Position numbers and translations under genes: made by a program
Part shown: positions 1-8,576 of the stretch, in pieces
How positions within the stretch are numbered: the stretch's first letter is position 1
Layout of the letters: each line of letters starts with the position of its first letter
Notes under the pieces: model-generated
The model's input: only the letters and a program-made list of their open reading frames with translations
What the model was told of the DNA's origin: nothing
The model's database searches: none
Assembly (NCBI RefSeq): GCF_024267655.1
Contig: NZ_CP100595.1
Coordinates: 2,542,001 to 2,606,000, forward strand
Length of the DNA stretch: 64,000 nucleotides
Source of the DNA: Arcobacter roscoffensis
GTDB taxonomy: Bacteria > Campylobacterota > Campylobacteria > Campylobacterales > Arcobacteraceae
Direction of reading: 5' to 3'

Positions 1-246
1 TAAATCACCCATTCCACCCAGCATTAAGTATTCAAATTTTGTAGCACTTATTGTTGGTACATAAAAAAAGCAAGTTGAAGAGATGGCTTTAAAGTCAAAT
101 TTTACTTGTGCTTCTATAAACTGTGAAGATTCATAGTTCTCTATTGATAAAGGGTTTACTGTTTCAACTTGTGAACTATTTGATAATAACTGCTCCAGCG
201 TATTTGCAAGTTCATCTTTGAATATATTTGATAAATCTGATGCCAA
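1..246 (-). CDS. fliY: Probable FliY-like flagellar motor switch protein, N-terminal part (cut by window edge)
   Basis: I translated the minus strand from a TTG codon at 246. An in-frame stop lies directly upstream and an AAGG ribosome binding site sits about 10 bases before the TTG, so TTG is the likely start. The 82 visible residues begin with a short helix (NIFKDELANTLEQLL) and lead into VPTISATKFEYLMLGGMGD. That stretch resembles the CheC/FliY-type fold of Campylobacterota FliY, which sits in the switch C ring beside FliM and FliN. A separate short FliN is encoded at 7539-7832, so this one would be the larger FliY. The C-terminal SpoA domain lies outside the window, so the identification rests on weak motif similarity plus flagellar context. 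Confidence 0.5.
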   Translation of the reverse strand, partial: MASDLSNIFKDELANTLEQLLSNSSQVETVNPLSIENYESSQFIEAQVKFDFKAISSTCFFYVPTISATKFEYLMLGGMGDL

Positions 247-257
247 TTAAACTAACC

Positions 258-575
258 TTATTTTTTATTTTGTGTTTCTTCTAGTTGTTGAAGGATGTAT
301 GCTTTTACTTTCATCATATCTTCCGTAGGATATTTATATTCAGCATCACCTTTAGTAATTTTTACAAAAAAGTCTTTTGAATTCTTGTTATACCCAAATT
401 TTACATTATCTAAAATTACTTCATTTGCTTGTATTTCTTGTTTACTACCAAGTGTTTTTTTATACTCTTCATCTTGAATTAGCTTACTTTTTTCACTCGT
501 TTCGTTTACTTTTTCAACTTTTTCAATATTATTTAGTTTTGCATTATCTATTTCAGCGACTCTACCAAGTTCCAT
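258..575 (-). CDS. FlaG-like small flagellar protein
   Basis: This 105-residue soluble protein has a disordered, charged N-terminal half. The C-terminal half (about residues 55-100) reads NVKFGYNKNSKDFFVKI, then a short turn, then EYKYPTEDMMKVKAYI. It matches the shape of the FlaG family, where a beta hairpin ending in an IPxEE-type motif follows a F/Y-rich strand. FlaG proteins affect filament length or assembly in other bacteria. The gene has its own promoter-like extended -10 (608-613) and an AAGGAG ribosome binding site, and it is followed 11 bases later by the FliY-like gene. Family assignment is by pattern only; a generic flagellar accessory protein is the alternative. Confidence 0.45.
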   Translation of the reverse strand: MELGRVAEIDNAKLNNIEKVEKVNETSEKSKLIQDEEYKKTLGSKQEIQANEVILDNVKFGYNKNSKDFFVKITKGDAEYKYPTEDMMKVKAYILQQLEETQNKK

Positions 576-607
576 ACTAGACTCCTTGAAAGATACTATT
601 TTTAAAT

Positions 608-613
608 ATTATA
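608..613 (-). promoter_or_regulatory. Extended -10 promoter element for the FlaG-like gene
   Basis: On the minus strand the sequence reads TGCTATAAT, an extended -10 (TGN-TATAAT), about 33 bases before the FlaG-like start codon. No clear -35 is visible, as is common for the housekeeping sigma factor of Campylobacterota. Confidence 0.55.
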
Positions 614-662
614 GCAGAAAAAAATTTAAATAATTAGTTGTATAAAAAGTTTTATGTATAAA

Positions 663-2702
663 TTATAAAGATTCTAAATATTCATCAAAGCCAATAAGTT
701 TAAAGTCAATAAGGGCATCTTTATAAGCCTGCGTAATATATTGCTTTGCACTTGAAATCTTAAGTTCTTGAATTAGCTGTACAGCCGTTAAAAAGTCTGC
801 ATCCTTATCATTCAAAATTGCTTTAATTAATGAAATTTGAATTGAAGCGTCATTATATCTTCCTGCTTCAAGTAAACCAGCAACTAAAAGATACATCGTA
901 TACTTATCCTCAAGTTTATACTCTTTTTGCAAATACTCAATTGTTTTGATAGTCTCATCAGGTTTACCCAAATGCAAATCACTTAAAGCCTTAGTTCGAA
1001 GATAAGATGGAGACTTTTTACCCACGATTGTTAAATCAGCTTTTTTCATTAAGCCAATTGCTTTTAAAATATCAATATAATATTTTGTGATAATAAGTGG
1101 ACCTTCTAAAAAATTATTATTAAGAGTTAAAGGAACACTATCTTGTAATCTAGAGAAATACTTATAATTACTCTCATTTTCATTTCTATAGACTAACCTC
1201 ATTAAATATGTCAAAGGGTCTTTAAAGTGTTTTGATAATAAAGGATGATCTATTGTATGTTCATTATTTTTTAGCTTTTCTAAATAGTCTAAAGCCTTAG
1301 AAAAAATAGTGTTTTTATAAGATAATGCTTCTTTTTCAAACTTATATTCTTCATTTATAAATAGTTTATACACTTTTTTAGCAAAATAGTTATAAGTTCC
1401 TTCTTTTGATCTTATTATTGCATCAATATAATCTTGATCTTTTAGTTTTTTTCCTAATTTATTTGCTGTTATAAGAGTCATTACAGCATATAATTTATTA
1501 CCAGGATTTAACTTAAAAGCTTTTTGAAAATGCTTATGAGCATTAAAATAATCTTGAATATGTGTGTACGATAATGCTAAATTATAATATATGTAAGACT
1601 TAGTATCTGTGGCTAAAAGTTTTTTTAGTTTAACCACTCTTATTATAGGATCTTCTTTTATAATACTTAAAAATTTATTGTTATACTCTACCATTTCTTC
1701 TAAAGAGTCTAGATTACCTTGTGAATTAAAAATAAAGCCTTTTGAACTATCATAAATAATCTCTTGAGAATCTGAAAAAATAAATGGTGCGAAATAGAAT
1801 AAAAAACTATAATTTCGATCATCATCAAATTTCAATACAAAATCTAAATAGTCTTTTGCTGTGTATTTATTTTCATTAAAAAATATTTCTAATGGTAAAT
1901 CTTGATTGGCTTTAAAAATAGATTTTCTTTCTTGTATTAAATCCAAATTCTCTCTTAATCTTTCAATATTATTAGATTTTAAATCTATAAAAACTCTAAA
2001 CCAAAGAATATGATTTAATCTATTAGGATTCAAAGTATTATTTTGAGCTTTTTCTAAAAGAATATTTGCTTTTTCATAATCTTTTAATTTTATATATAAA
2101 AGAGCTTTTTTTAAATCCATTGCATAATCCATTGCATTTAAAATTTTTAAAGCACTTTTGTACTCTTTTAATATTATATAAGTATCAGCAAGCATTCTTT
2201 TTGAATGTTCAGTTAAATCCTTATATTTCCTTGCAATTTTTACAATAGTGTCTAAGTACTTATTATCTTTTGAAATTTGATATAAATAATAACAAGCTGA
2301 CATATATGAATAAGTATTAGTATTAGAAGCTGTTTTATTTTCATAAATACTATTTAAATAAACAATTGCTTTATCAATAGCACCTAATTTATAATAAGCA
2401 ATTCCAATATTTAGTTTTGATGGTATTTCTATTATAGGAGAAGTTCTTTCAAGAATTTCTATAGCTTTTTTATATTCACCTTTTCCTAAAAAAAGCACTG
2501 CTTTATTAAACTCAACTTGTATAGCTAAGTTCTCTTGTGTTTTTTTTAATTTATCATATTGAAAAAGTATCTCTGGTTGAGACTCTATTAACTCATTTTT
2601 AGCATATAAAGTACTATTAAAAATAGCAAATACTAATACTATTTTATATACTAAAATATTTGTTAATTTATTTTTTCTAAACCATTGTGTTAACTTGTGC
2701 AT
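663..2702 (-). CDS. TPR-repeat membrane/periplasmic protein in the flagellar cluster
   Basis: A protein of about 680 residues with a hydrophobic N-terminal segment (ILVYKIVLVFAIFNSTLYA), either a signal peptide or an anchor. It is followed by many helix-turn-helix units with TPR spacing, for example KGEYKKAIEILERTSP, KEYKSALKILNAMDY and IQDYFNAHKHFQKAFKLNPGN. The reading frame is open back to an ATG at 2735, but that start overlaps the upstream gene by 59 bases. The ATG at 2702 (overlap 26) is preferred and is not certain. TPR proteins in the periplasm scaffold protein assemblies. In Campylobacter and Helicobacter the TPR protein PflA has this role in the flagellar motor. Equivalence to PflA is inference from context, not recognised homology. 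Confidence 0.6.
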   Translation of the reverse strand: MHKLTQWFRKNKLTNILVYKIVLVFAIFNSTLYAKNELIESQPEILFQYDKLKKTQENLAIQVEFNKAVLFLGKGEYKKAIEILERTSPIIEIPSKLNIGIAYYKLGAIDKAIVYLNSIYENKTASNTNTYSYMSACYYLYQISKDNKYLDTIVKIARKYKDLTEHSKRMLADTYIILKEYKSALKILNAMDYAMDLKKALLYIKLKDYEKANILLEKAQNNTLNPNRLNHILWFRVFIDLKSNNIERLRENLDLIQERKSIFKANQDLPLEIFFNENKYTAKDYLDFVLKFDDDRNYSFLFYFAPFIFSDSQEIIYDSSKGFIFNSQGNLDSLEEMVEYNNKFLSIIKEDPIIRVVKLKKLLATDTKSYIYYNLALSYTHIQDYFNAHKHFQKAFKLNPGNKLYAVMTLITANKLGKKLKDQDYIDAIIRSKEGTYNYFAKKVYKLFINEEYKFEKEALSYKNTIFSKALDYLEKLKNNEHTIDHPLLSKHFKDPLTYLMRLVYRNENESNYKYFSRLQDSVPLTLNNNFLEGPLIITKYYIDILKAIGLMKKADLTIVGKKSPSYLRTKALSDLHLGKPDETIKTIEYLQKEYKLEDKYTMYLLVAGLLEAGRYNDASIQISLIKAILNDKDADFLTAVQLIQELKISSAKQYITQAYKDALIDFKLIGFDEYLESL

Positions 2703-3021
2703 ATAACTCTTCATTTCTACTTTCAAGTTCATCAACTCTATGTCTTAGATTCATATTTTCAAGTCTTGCTTCTTGTAAATCATCCCTTGCAACTTGAAGA
2801 TTATCATGACTATTTGATAATGTGTTTGAACTAATTTTTGCTTGTTTTTCATATCTATCAACTATTTTTTGCAACTTACTAATTTCTTCTTCTAACAAAT
2901 TCTTTTCTTCATTTACTTTTCGATACAAAGACTTGTATACATTAGCACTTGAGAAAAAATATAATAATAAGATTCCAATAATTGTAATTAATAAAAAATT
3001 TTCCAAAACTATCCTACGCAA
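2677..3021 (-). CDS. Bitopic coiled-coil protein of the flagellar cluster
   Basis: A 114-residue protein with one N-terminal membrane helix (about residues 7-26, NFLLITIIGILLLYFFSSA). The rest is almost entirely predicted coiled coil (EEKNLLEEEISKLQKIVDRY and later heptads to residue 110). The arrangement suggests an inner-membrane anchor with a rod reaching into the periplasm or cytoplasm. It lies between flgE and the TPR gene, overlapping the latter, so the two are probably translated together. I do not recognise a named family. A role as a motor or envelope scaffold piece is inference from position and architecture. Confidence 0.6.
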   Translation of the reverse strand: MRRIVLENFLLITIIGILLLYFFSSANVYKSLYRKVNEEKNLLEEEISKLQKIVDRYEKQAKISSNTLSNSHDNLQVARDDLQEARLENMNLRHRVDELESRNEELYAQVNTMV

Positions 3022-3025
3022 TTTA

Positions 3026-3052
3026 AGTAAAGTAGTATAATACTACTTCACT
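3026..3052 (-). terminator. Hairpin downstream of flgE
   Basis: AAGTAGTA (3030-3037) and TACTACTT (3041-3048) form an 8-bp stem with a 3-base loop. It extends by AGT/ACT across a mismatch, to 3026-3052. It begins three bases after the flgE stop codon. The following U run is short, so it may be a partial terminator or a 3'-end stabiliser rather than a full stop before the coiled-coil gene. Confidence 0.4.
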
Positions 3053-3054
3053 TA

Positions 3055-5286
3055 TTATCTTTTTAAGTTGATTAATGTGTTTAATAACTGATCTGAAGTT
3101 GTGATTGATTTAGCATTTGCTTCAAAGGCTCTTTGGAATACCATAAGATTTACTAAACTTTCACTTAAATCAGCTGTACTAAGTTCTAAAGTTTTACCTT
3201 CAACTTTTGCAGTTTTGTCATTATTTAAGTTATAAATAGGCTCACCTGACTCATTTGTCTTAGCAAGTAAGTTATCACCTGATGGATTTAAGCCTCTATT
3301 ATTATTAAATAAAGCAATTGCTACTTGACCAATTGCAAAATCAGCTCCATCTTGTTTCATCATAATAAGACCAGTACTATCAACTGAGAACTCACCAAAG
3401 GCTGAATCTGAAATACCTAAAGTATCAAGTCTTAATTGTAATGAACCTTTTGTAGCAGTTTGATCTACTTTATTTATAAGTTCAATAAACTCAGCACCGG
3501 CACCTTGTCTTCCACTGTAATCATTATTTTTATCAAGTGGAGTATATACAGCTGTTAGGTTTGCACCAGCTGTATCTGTAGTATGATCATCAGCAATTTT
3601 CATAGAACCTGTAAATTCTACATCATAATTTTCATTTAATGTTTCAATTACTAAGTGTCCATTTACATTTTTTGCAACTATATGATCAGGTAAGTTATTT
3701 GTTACTGTTGATGTAGTACCATCCTCTGATGAATAAGTAATTCTTGAACTATCATTAATAGCTGCAACAATATCATCTATTGATGTAACACCATCTAAGT
3801 GAATATTTAAAGCATTTGGAGGAGTTGCACCATCATTTGGAATTGGTACACTTTGACCTAACTCTTTATCATAGATTGTAATACCATATGTAAAGTCTTT
3901 TGTAACACTCCCATCTTTTGCCAATGATAAATCACTAGTAGTATAAACATCTCTTTGCTTACCAGTAATAAGTTTAGATAAAGCATCTTTTGATGACTCT
4001 AGTGCTCCAATACCTTCACCTTTTTTAGCTGCAATTGTTGTTAAATAATTACCTTGTACTGTTGTGTTACCTGAACTCTCACCCACTTCTGATATTGTAA
4101 ACTCTTGTCCTGGTATAAGTGATTTAATCTGTATTATACCTTTTGACATTTGGTATAAATCATGAGAATTTGGACTTAATGTATCATCTAATTCTAATAC
4201 ATCATTATTTGTTCCTCCACCCTCATCTGATATATGTGCTACTAAGCCTGGTACTTCATCAGAAATCTTATTTGCTAAACCTTTATATGTCTCAATTCTA
4301 CTTGCTATCATATTTAAAGTATCTTTTTGTGCACTTGTTAGAGCATCAATTTCTGCATCTGTTGGAGGTGATGATAATGTTCCTGTTGCAGGTAAACTAT
4401 AATCTGCTAGGTATGCATCTCCAAATGGTGTATTTGCAGCTGCATCTACATAAAAGTCTTTAATCCATTGTTCAGTTGCTGTTGTTGATATATATGTTTG
4501 TGATTTTTTTACACCATCTATAAATACATATATTTCTTCACCCTCTTTACTTACTAGTGAGTCTGCATCTGATGTTTTAAAGTTAATATGTGATACTTGT
4601 GCTGTTGATGTTGCTGATGCTCCATCTGGCTCTTCTGATAATCTTTGTAGCCACGTAGCATAATCTTTTATTGCAGCTTCAATATCTGATACTTTTGCAG
4701 ATTTACTTTTATATCCTGCTCCGTCAAATACTGTTTCTGAGTCACCCTTTGCTGTTTGAGTATAATCAGTGGCTTTTGCTGTAATTGTTTCTACATATGT
4801 ACTATGTTTTATGATTTTTGATGATAAAAGTTTAGTATAATCATTTGTAAATACATTTACATTTGGATTTGTACTTGTTACATCTTTTTGTGGATCAATT
4901 GAAGTCATCATCCAACCTTGAACTTCATTTCCTGCTGAATCTTGAAGGGTTCCATTATCACCCATTCTGAAGTTTCCGGCTCTTGTATAGAAGTTCTCAG
5001 TTGTTCCTGTTGCTCTTGTATTTGCAACTGTAAAGAAACCCTCACCACTTAAGGCCATATCGTAATCAACACCTGTTAATTTTAGGTTACCTTGTGTGTA
5101 TAGTTTCTCTGCATCTAATATCTTTGAACCTTTACCAATTCTATCTTGGTACATTTGGTCTGCAAATGATATTCTTGATGACTTAAATCCGATTGTATTT
5201 ACATTGGCAATATTATTTGATTCATTGTCTAATGCTTGTTGTTGTGAAGATAGTCCAGATATCCCCGTCCATAGTGCGCCAATCAT
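3055..5286 (-). CDS. flgE: Flagellar hook protein FlgE
   Basis: A 743-residue hook protein. The N terminus has the rod/hook signature (ALDNESNNIANVNTIGFKSS), followed by GEGFFTVAN and YTRAGNFRMGDNGTLQ. The C terminus has the matching helix (LMVFQRAFEANAKSITTSDQ). These terminal helices form the inner tube of the hook. The long centre (about residues 150-640) is low in conserved features and rich in Thr/Ser/Asp, as expected for the surface-exposed variable domains of large Campylobacterota hook proteins. An AAGGA ribosome binding site lies close to the ATG. It is the second of two flgE-type genes in tandem; the hairpins at 5310-5354 sit in its leader. Confidence 0.93.
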   Translation of the reverse strand: MIGALWTGISGLSSQQQALDNESNNIANVNTIGFKSSRISFADQMYQDRIGKGSKILDAEKLYTQGNLKLTGVDYDMALSGEGFFTVANTRATGTTENFYTRAGNFRMGDNGTLQDSAGNEVQGWMMTSIDPQKDVTSTNPNVNVFTNDYTKLLSSKIIKHSTYVETITAKATDYTQTAKGDSETVFDGAGYKSKSAKVSDIEAAIKDYATWLQRLSEEPDGASATSTAQVSHINFKTSDADSLVSKEGEEIYVFIDGVKKSQTYISTTATEQWIKDFYVDAAANTPFGDAYLADYSLPATGTLSSPPTDAEIDALTSAQKDTLNMIASRIETYKGLANKISDEVPGLVAHISDEGGGTNNDVLELDDTLSPNSHDLYQMSKGIIQIKSLIPGQEFTISEVGESSGNTTVQGNYLTTIAAKKGEGIGALESSKDALSKLITGKQRDVYTTSDLSLAKDGSVTKDFTYGITIYDKELGQSVPIPNDGATPPNALNIHLDGVTSIDDIVAAINDSSRITYSSEDGTTSTVTNNLPDHIVAKNVNGHLVIETLNENYDVEFTGSMKIADDHTTDTAGANLTAVYTPLDKNNDYSGRQGAGAEFIELINKVDQTATKGSLQLRLDTLGISDSAFGEFSVDSTGLIMMKQDGADFAIGQVAIALFNNNRGLNPSGDNLLAKTNESGEPIYNLNNDKTAKVEGKTLELSTADLSESLVNLMVFQRAFEANAKSITTSDQLLNTLINLKR

Positions 5287-5309
5287 GATTTATCCTTTTT
5301 ATAAAAATG

Positions 5310-5326
5310 GTGAACAAAATGTTCAC
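5310..5326. repeat. Inverted repeat in the flgE leader (inner)
   Basis: GTGAAC-N5-GTTCAC, a perfect 6-bp dyad 23 bases upstream of the flgE ATG. On the minus strand it forms a small hairpin followed by CATTTTTAT. It could be a leader hairpin or an operator. Confidence 0.55.
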
Positions 5327-5354
5327 ATATTAATACTTTAAAAAGTACTAATAT
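5327..5354. repeat. Inverted repeat between the two flgE genes (outer)
   Basis: ATATTAATACTTT and AAAGTACTAATAT form a 13-bp stem with one G-T/A-C position and a 2-base centre. It directly abuts the 5310-5326 dyad, so the flgE leader RNA would start with two stacked hairpins. This may attenuate transcription between the paralogues or protect the flgE message. Confidence 0.5.
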
Positions 5355-5371
5355 GTAAATATTAATAGCTA

Positions 5372-6832
5372 TTATTTCCTAAGATTAATAGCTGTTTTTA
5401 ATAACTCATCAGATGTAGTTATTGACTTTGAATTTGCCTCAAATGCTTTTTGATAAGTTAATAAATTAGTCATAGTGTCAGCATTATCTGTATTACTAAC
5501 TTCTAATGAGTCTTTATGTAAAGTATTAATTTTTCCTGCATACTGTGGTTCTCCTGCTTCTAAACCACTTTTATACAAGTTATTTCCTTGAGGTTCCAAG
5601 CCTTGATCATTTCTAAAAAAAGCTGTTTGAACCTTACCTACTACAAACTTATTGTCTCCATCAGATAAATAAATAATACCCTCATCTATACTAATAGAAC
5701 CAAAAGTATATTCTGAAAGATTTAAATTTGCTAACTTCATTTGTATATCATTAACCTGTAATGCTTCTTGATTTTGTAAGTTTATAGTGCTAGTTATTTC
5801 AATAAACTCAGAACCAGCTGCTTCAACAGCTGCTTTTAATGCATCTCTAGCACTTATTACAATTCCATAACCTGTACCTAAACTTTGATTTTGAATTTGA
5901 TTAATAGAAGCTGCTTTATCATTTACAGCTACATCATATATAGCTATTTCTTTTGCTGGTATCATAGATTCTACAGTAACTTTTCCAATTGTAGTATCTA
6001 CATAAGAATTCATACCTTGAATACTAGATATTTTATCTGCAAATAATCTCATAGTAGTATCAATATCCGTGTCAAATTGTTGTCTTACTTCTCTATTGTT
6101 AATATTAACTTTAATGAAATCGTTTTCATTATTTAATTCTGATAAATAACTACTAAAATCCAAACTTGTGATTTGATTTTGAGAAAGAGTCGCTTCCTGT
6201 GTTGATACTGATCTATATAAATCTAATTTATCTTTATAATCAGTAATTAAAGCTTCAATATCAACTACTTTTGAACTAGCTCTCTTAAAACCTTCTCCAC
6301 TAATTCCACTAGTTTGGGCAGTATTTGAATAGTCACCAATTCGTGCATTTATTGTTTGAATAAAATTTTCATTACCAATATTTTCACTTGCAACAAAATT
6401 TGAATGAACTTTGCCTAACTGAATATAATCAGGATTAGTTGTTATTACTTGGGGTTCTTGTGGAATTAAACCTTGAACTTTTAGTCCATCTGGTGTTTGT
6501 AATAAGCCATCAGCCCCTAACTGAAAATTTCCAGCTCTTGAATAGTAAAGTTCATTATTTTGGGGGTCATTTACCATAAAATAACCCTTACCCTCAATAC
6601 CTATGTCTAAACTATGACCTGTTGGTTTAATATCACCTTGTTGGAATCTTTTAAATACTTGCTCAATTTGGACACCACTACCAGTACCATTTTTGTACAT
6701 TAAATCTTCAAATCTAACATCGTTAGCCTTATATCCAACAGTATTAGTATTTGAAGAATTATTTGATTCAGCTGTTAAAGCTTTTTCATATGTATTTAAG
6801 CCAGAATATCCATTCCAAAGTCCACCAATCAT
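5372..6832 (-). CDS. flgE: Second FlgE-type flagellar hook/basal-body protein
   Basis: A 486-residue paralogue of the neighbouring hook gene. It keeps EGKGYFMVNDPQNNELYYSRAG near residue 90 and a C-terminal helix LLTYQKAFEANSKSITTSDE almost identical to that of flgE. The N-terminal rod motif is altered: SNNSSNTNTVGYKAND replaces the usual NNIANVNTxGFK. It lies 9 bases after flgD, whose product caps growing hooks, so it is probably co-transcribed with flgD. Whether it builds the proximal hook, serves under other conditions or is a minor component cannot be read from sequence. Being a real structural protein is very likely; the precise role is open. Confidence 0.85.
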   Translation of the reverse strand: MIGGLWNGYSGLNTYEKALTAESNNSSNTNTVGYKANDVRFEDLMYKNGTGSGVQIEQVFKRFQQGDIKPTGHSLDIGIEGKGYFMVNDPQNNELYYSRAGNFQLGADGLLQTPDGLKVQGLIPQEPQVITTNPDYIQLGKVHSNFVASENIGNENFIQTINARIGDYSNTAQTSGISGEGFKRASSKVVDIEALITDYKDKLDLYRSVSTQEATLSQNQITSLDFSSYLSELNNENDFIKVNINNREVRQQFDTDIDTTMRLFADKISSIQGMNSYVDTTIGKVTVESMIPAKEIAIYDVAVNDKAASINQIQNQSLGTGYGIVISARDALKAAVEAAGSEFIEITSTINLQNQEALQVNDIQMKLANLNLSEYTFGSISIDEGIIYLSDGDNKFVVGKVQTAFFRNDQGLEPQGNNLYKSGLEAGEPQYAGKINTLHKDSLEVSNTDNADTMTNLLTYQKAFEANSKSITTSDELLKTAINLRK

Positions 6833-6841
6833 AATTTATCC

Positions 6842-7528
6842 TTAGAATATTTTAGTTAAATTAGAAAATGGTATGGAAGTTAATTGATCAGAGAATACTG
6901 GCGTTGTAGCTCCTGCTAACTCATATTTATGATCTGTTATTTCTTCATTATTTTTATCAAGAATAACAAGTTTTCCATCTCTTACTAAAGGAAGGCCTGG
7001 CTCTTGTAATACTATTTTATTATCAGTAACATTTCCGTCATTATCTAAAATCTCACCTTTAACATTATAATTAACTAAAGTATCAGATGATTCATCATCA
7101 GCAGCAGTTAATTTAACCCTGTCTTCATAATATAATATTTGTTGAGCTTTTACCTGCACTTGACCATCAACTGTTTCAACAGACCTTACAGTATAAGCTT
7201 TAGTTATTCCATTTTCGCCAATATTACCATCTTCTACATTTTTTCCTATAACATTAGCAGCATTTGATAATGCAGTTTGTGCATAAGAAGTCTGCAATGA
7301 AGCCATAGCTTTTACCATTTCTTGATTTGTACTAATAGTTGACATTTGCATTTGAGAAGCCAACATTTGTTTTGAATCCATAGGTTTTGTAGGATCTTGT
7401 AGCTTTAATTCTTGAATCATTAGTTTTAAAAAGTCGTCATTCGTTAATTCATCATTACTAACAGAAGAAGTATAGGCATTTCCATCAACACCTGTACTTG
7501 TATTTACTTGAACATTATCAACAGCCAT
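6842..7528 (-). CDS. flgD: Flagellar hook assembly scaffold protein FlgD
   Basis: A 228-residue hook-capping protein. The N-terminal region has the FlgD signature DFLKLMIQELKLQDPTKPMD, followed by SQMQMSTISTNQEMVKAM (residues about 30-75). A beta-rich C-terminal region follows, which forms the cap exposed at the hook tip. FlgD is exported through the flagellar secretion system and directs polymerisation of FlgE. It is followed by the two flgE genes, consistent with its job. The gene begins 10 bases after fliN and shares that operon. Confidence 0.9.
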   Translation of the reverse strand: MAVDNVQVNTSTGVDGNAYTSSVSNDELTNDDFLKLMIQELKLQDPTKPMDSKQMLASQMQMSTISTNQEMVKAMASLQTSYAQTALSNAANVIGKNVEDGNIGENGITKAYTVRSVETVDGQVQVKAQQILYYEDRVKLTAADDESSDTLVNYNVKGEILDNDGNVTDNKIVLQEPGLPLVRDGKLVILDKNNEEITDHKYELAGATTPVFSDQLTSIPFSNLTKIF

Positions 7529-7538
7529 AATATAACTC

Positions 7539-7832
7539 CTATACTAAATTTTCATCAAAGAAGTATCTAACAACATTGTCTGAATCCATTGCATCTTGAA
7601 CCCTTACAGCCAACTTATCATCAATTACAATAATATCACCTGTACCAATAATTCTTTGATTTACATATATATCTCCACCAGCTCCCGCTAGCTTGTCCAA
7701 TGAAATTATGTCTCCATCACCTAGTTTTAAAAACTCAGCAATAGTAATATTAGAATTCCCTAACATTACATCAACAGTAATTTCCGTATCAACTAATATA
7801 TCATAATCTCTTTCACTTATTTCCATAACCAA
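7539..7832 (-). CDS. fliN: Flagellar motor switch protein FliN
   Basis: This 97-residue protein is essentially one SpoA domain: VDTEITVDVMLGNSNITIAEFLKLGDGDIISLDKL, then DIYVNQRIIGTGDIIVIDDKLAVRV. FliN forms the lower ring of the switch and helps dock the export ATPase complex through FliH, encoded just upstream. The short length fits the Campylobacterota FliN, which coexists with a longer FliY. A -10 element lies at 7862-7867, so the fliN-flgD-flgE segment may have its own transcript. Confidence 0.9.
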   Translation of the reverse strand: MVMEISERDYDILVDTEITVDVMLGNSNITIAEFLKLGDGDIISLDKLAGAGGDIYVNQRIIGTGDIIVIDDKLAVRVQDAMDSDNVVRYFFDENLV

Positions 7833-7861
7833 ACTTTTATAAAAAATATTATTCTATATAC

Positions 7862-7867
7862 ATTATA
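7862..7867 (-). promoter_or_regulatory. Promoter -10 element upstream of fliN
   Basis: TATAAT on the minus strand in the 75-base fliH-fliN gap, giving a leader of about 23 bases. No matching -35 and no sigma-54 type GG/GC element were seen here. Confidence 0.45.
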
Positions 7868-7907
7868 ACATAAAATTTTGAGAAATTAAATAGCAGGCAA
7901 TGTTTAA

Positions 7908-8576
7908 TTAAATAACAGTATCTAGGGTCTCTAGCATTGAAGCAACTTTTGCTTCTATATTTCCATCAAAGTTACCCAAATCACTAGCAATTACTACTCC
8001 ACCAGCAGCAACATTAGCATCTTCTCTTAATTCTATATAAGGTTCAAGTGCTAATTGATCTTTTAAAAGTTGATAATCTTTTGGATTTAAATGAATCTGA
8101 ACCTTTGAAGCAGTTTTAATTTTATCAAGTAAATGAGAAATTGTTTGTTTTGCAATTTTAGCTGAATTCTCTCCAACCTCAATACTAATTATTTTTTGTG
8201 CAATTGAAATAGAAGTTTTTAAAAGCTTTGATTCCATTTGAAAAGTTGCTTGTTCAAAAAAAGCAGCATAATGCTTTAAATCTTTTATTGCTTGTACAAC
8301 TTGAGTATCAATATCTCTACCTTGAACCCCACCATTTTCAATACTATTAACTTTTTGTGAAATTTGATTAATTTGTGCTGCAAGATTTCTTACTTCACTT
8401 AATACAGGATCAATATGACCATTTAATTCTCTTGTATCTAACACTGCTTGCCTTGTAGGAGCTGGTTCTTCTTGTACATTATTTGAACCATTTACAAAAT
8501 TACCTAATTCGTACTTTTGAACTTCACCACTTCCATTTAAAACTTTTGCATTTGATCGAACATTATTGCTTGCCAT
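7908..8576 (-). CDS. fliH: Flagellar assembly protein FliH
   Basis: A 222-residue regulator of the flagellar export ATPase FliI. The N-terminal 90 residues are Asn/Gln-rich and partly coiled coil (VRNLAAQINQISQKVNSIEN). The C-terminal domain has the FliH/HrpE pattern: LLKTSISIAQKIISIEVGEN, then VQIHLNPKDYQLLKDQL, then LREDANVAAGGVVIASDLGNFDGNIEAKV. Its start overlaps the fliG stop by one base (TAATG), so translation is coupled. The N terminus is expected to bind FliN and tether the ATPase to the C ring. Confidence 0.88.
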   Translation of the reverse strand: MASNNVRSNAKVLNGSGEVQKYELGNFVNGSNNVQEEPAPTRQAVLDTRELNGHIDPVLSEVRNLAAQINQISQKVNSIENGGVQGRDIDTQVVQAIKDLKHYAAFFEQATFQMESKLLKTSISIAQKIISIEVGENSAKIAKQTISHLLDKIKTASKVQIHLNPKDYQLLKDQLALEPYIELREDANVAAGGVVIASDLGNFDGNIEAKVASMLETLDTVI

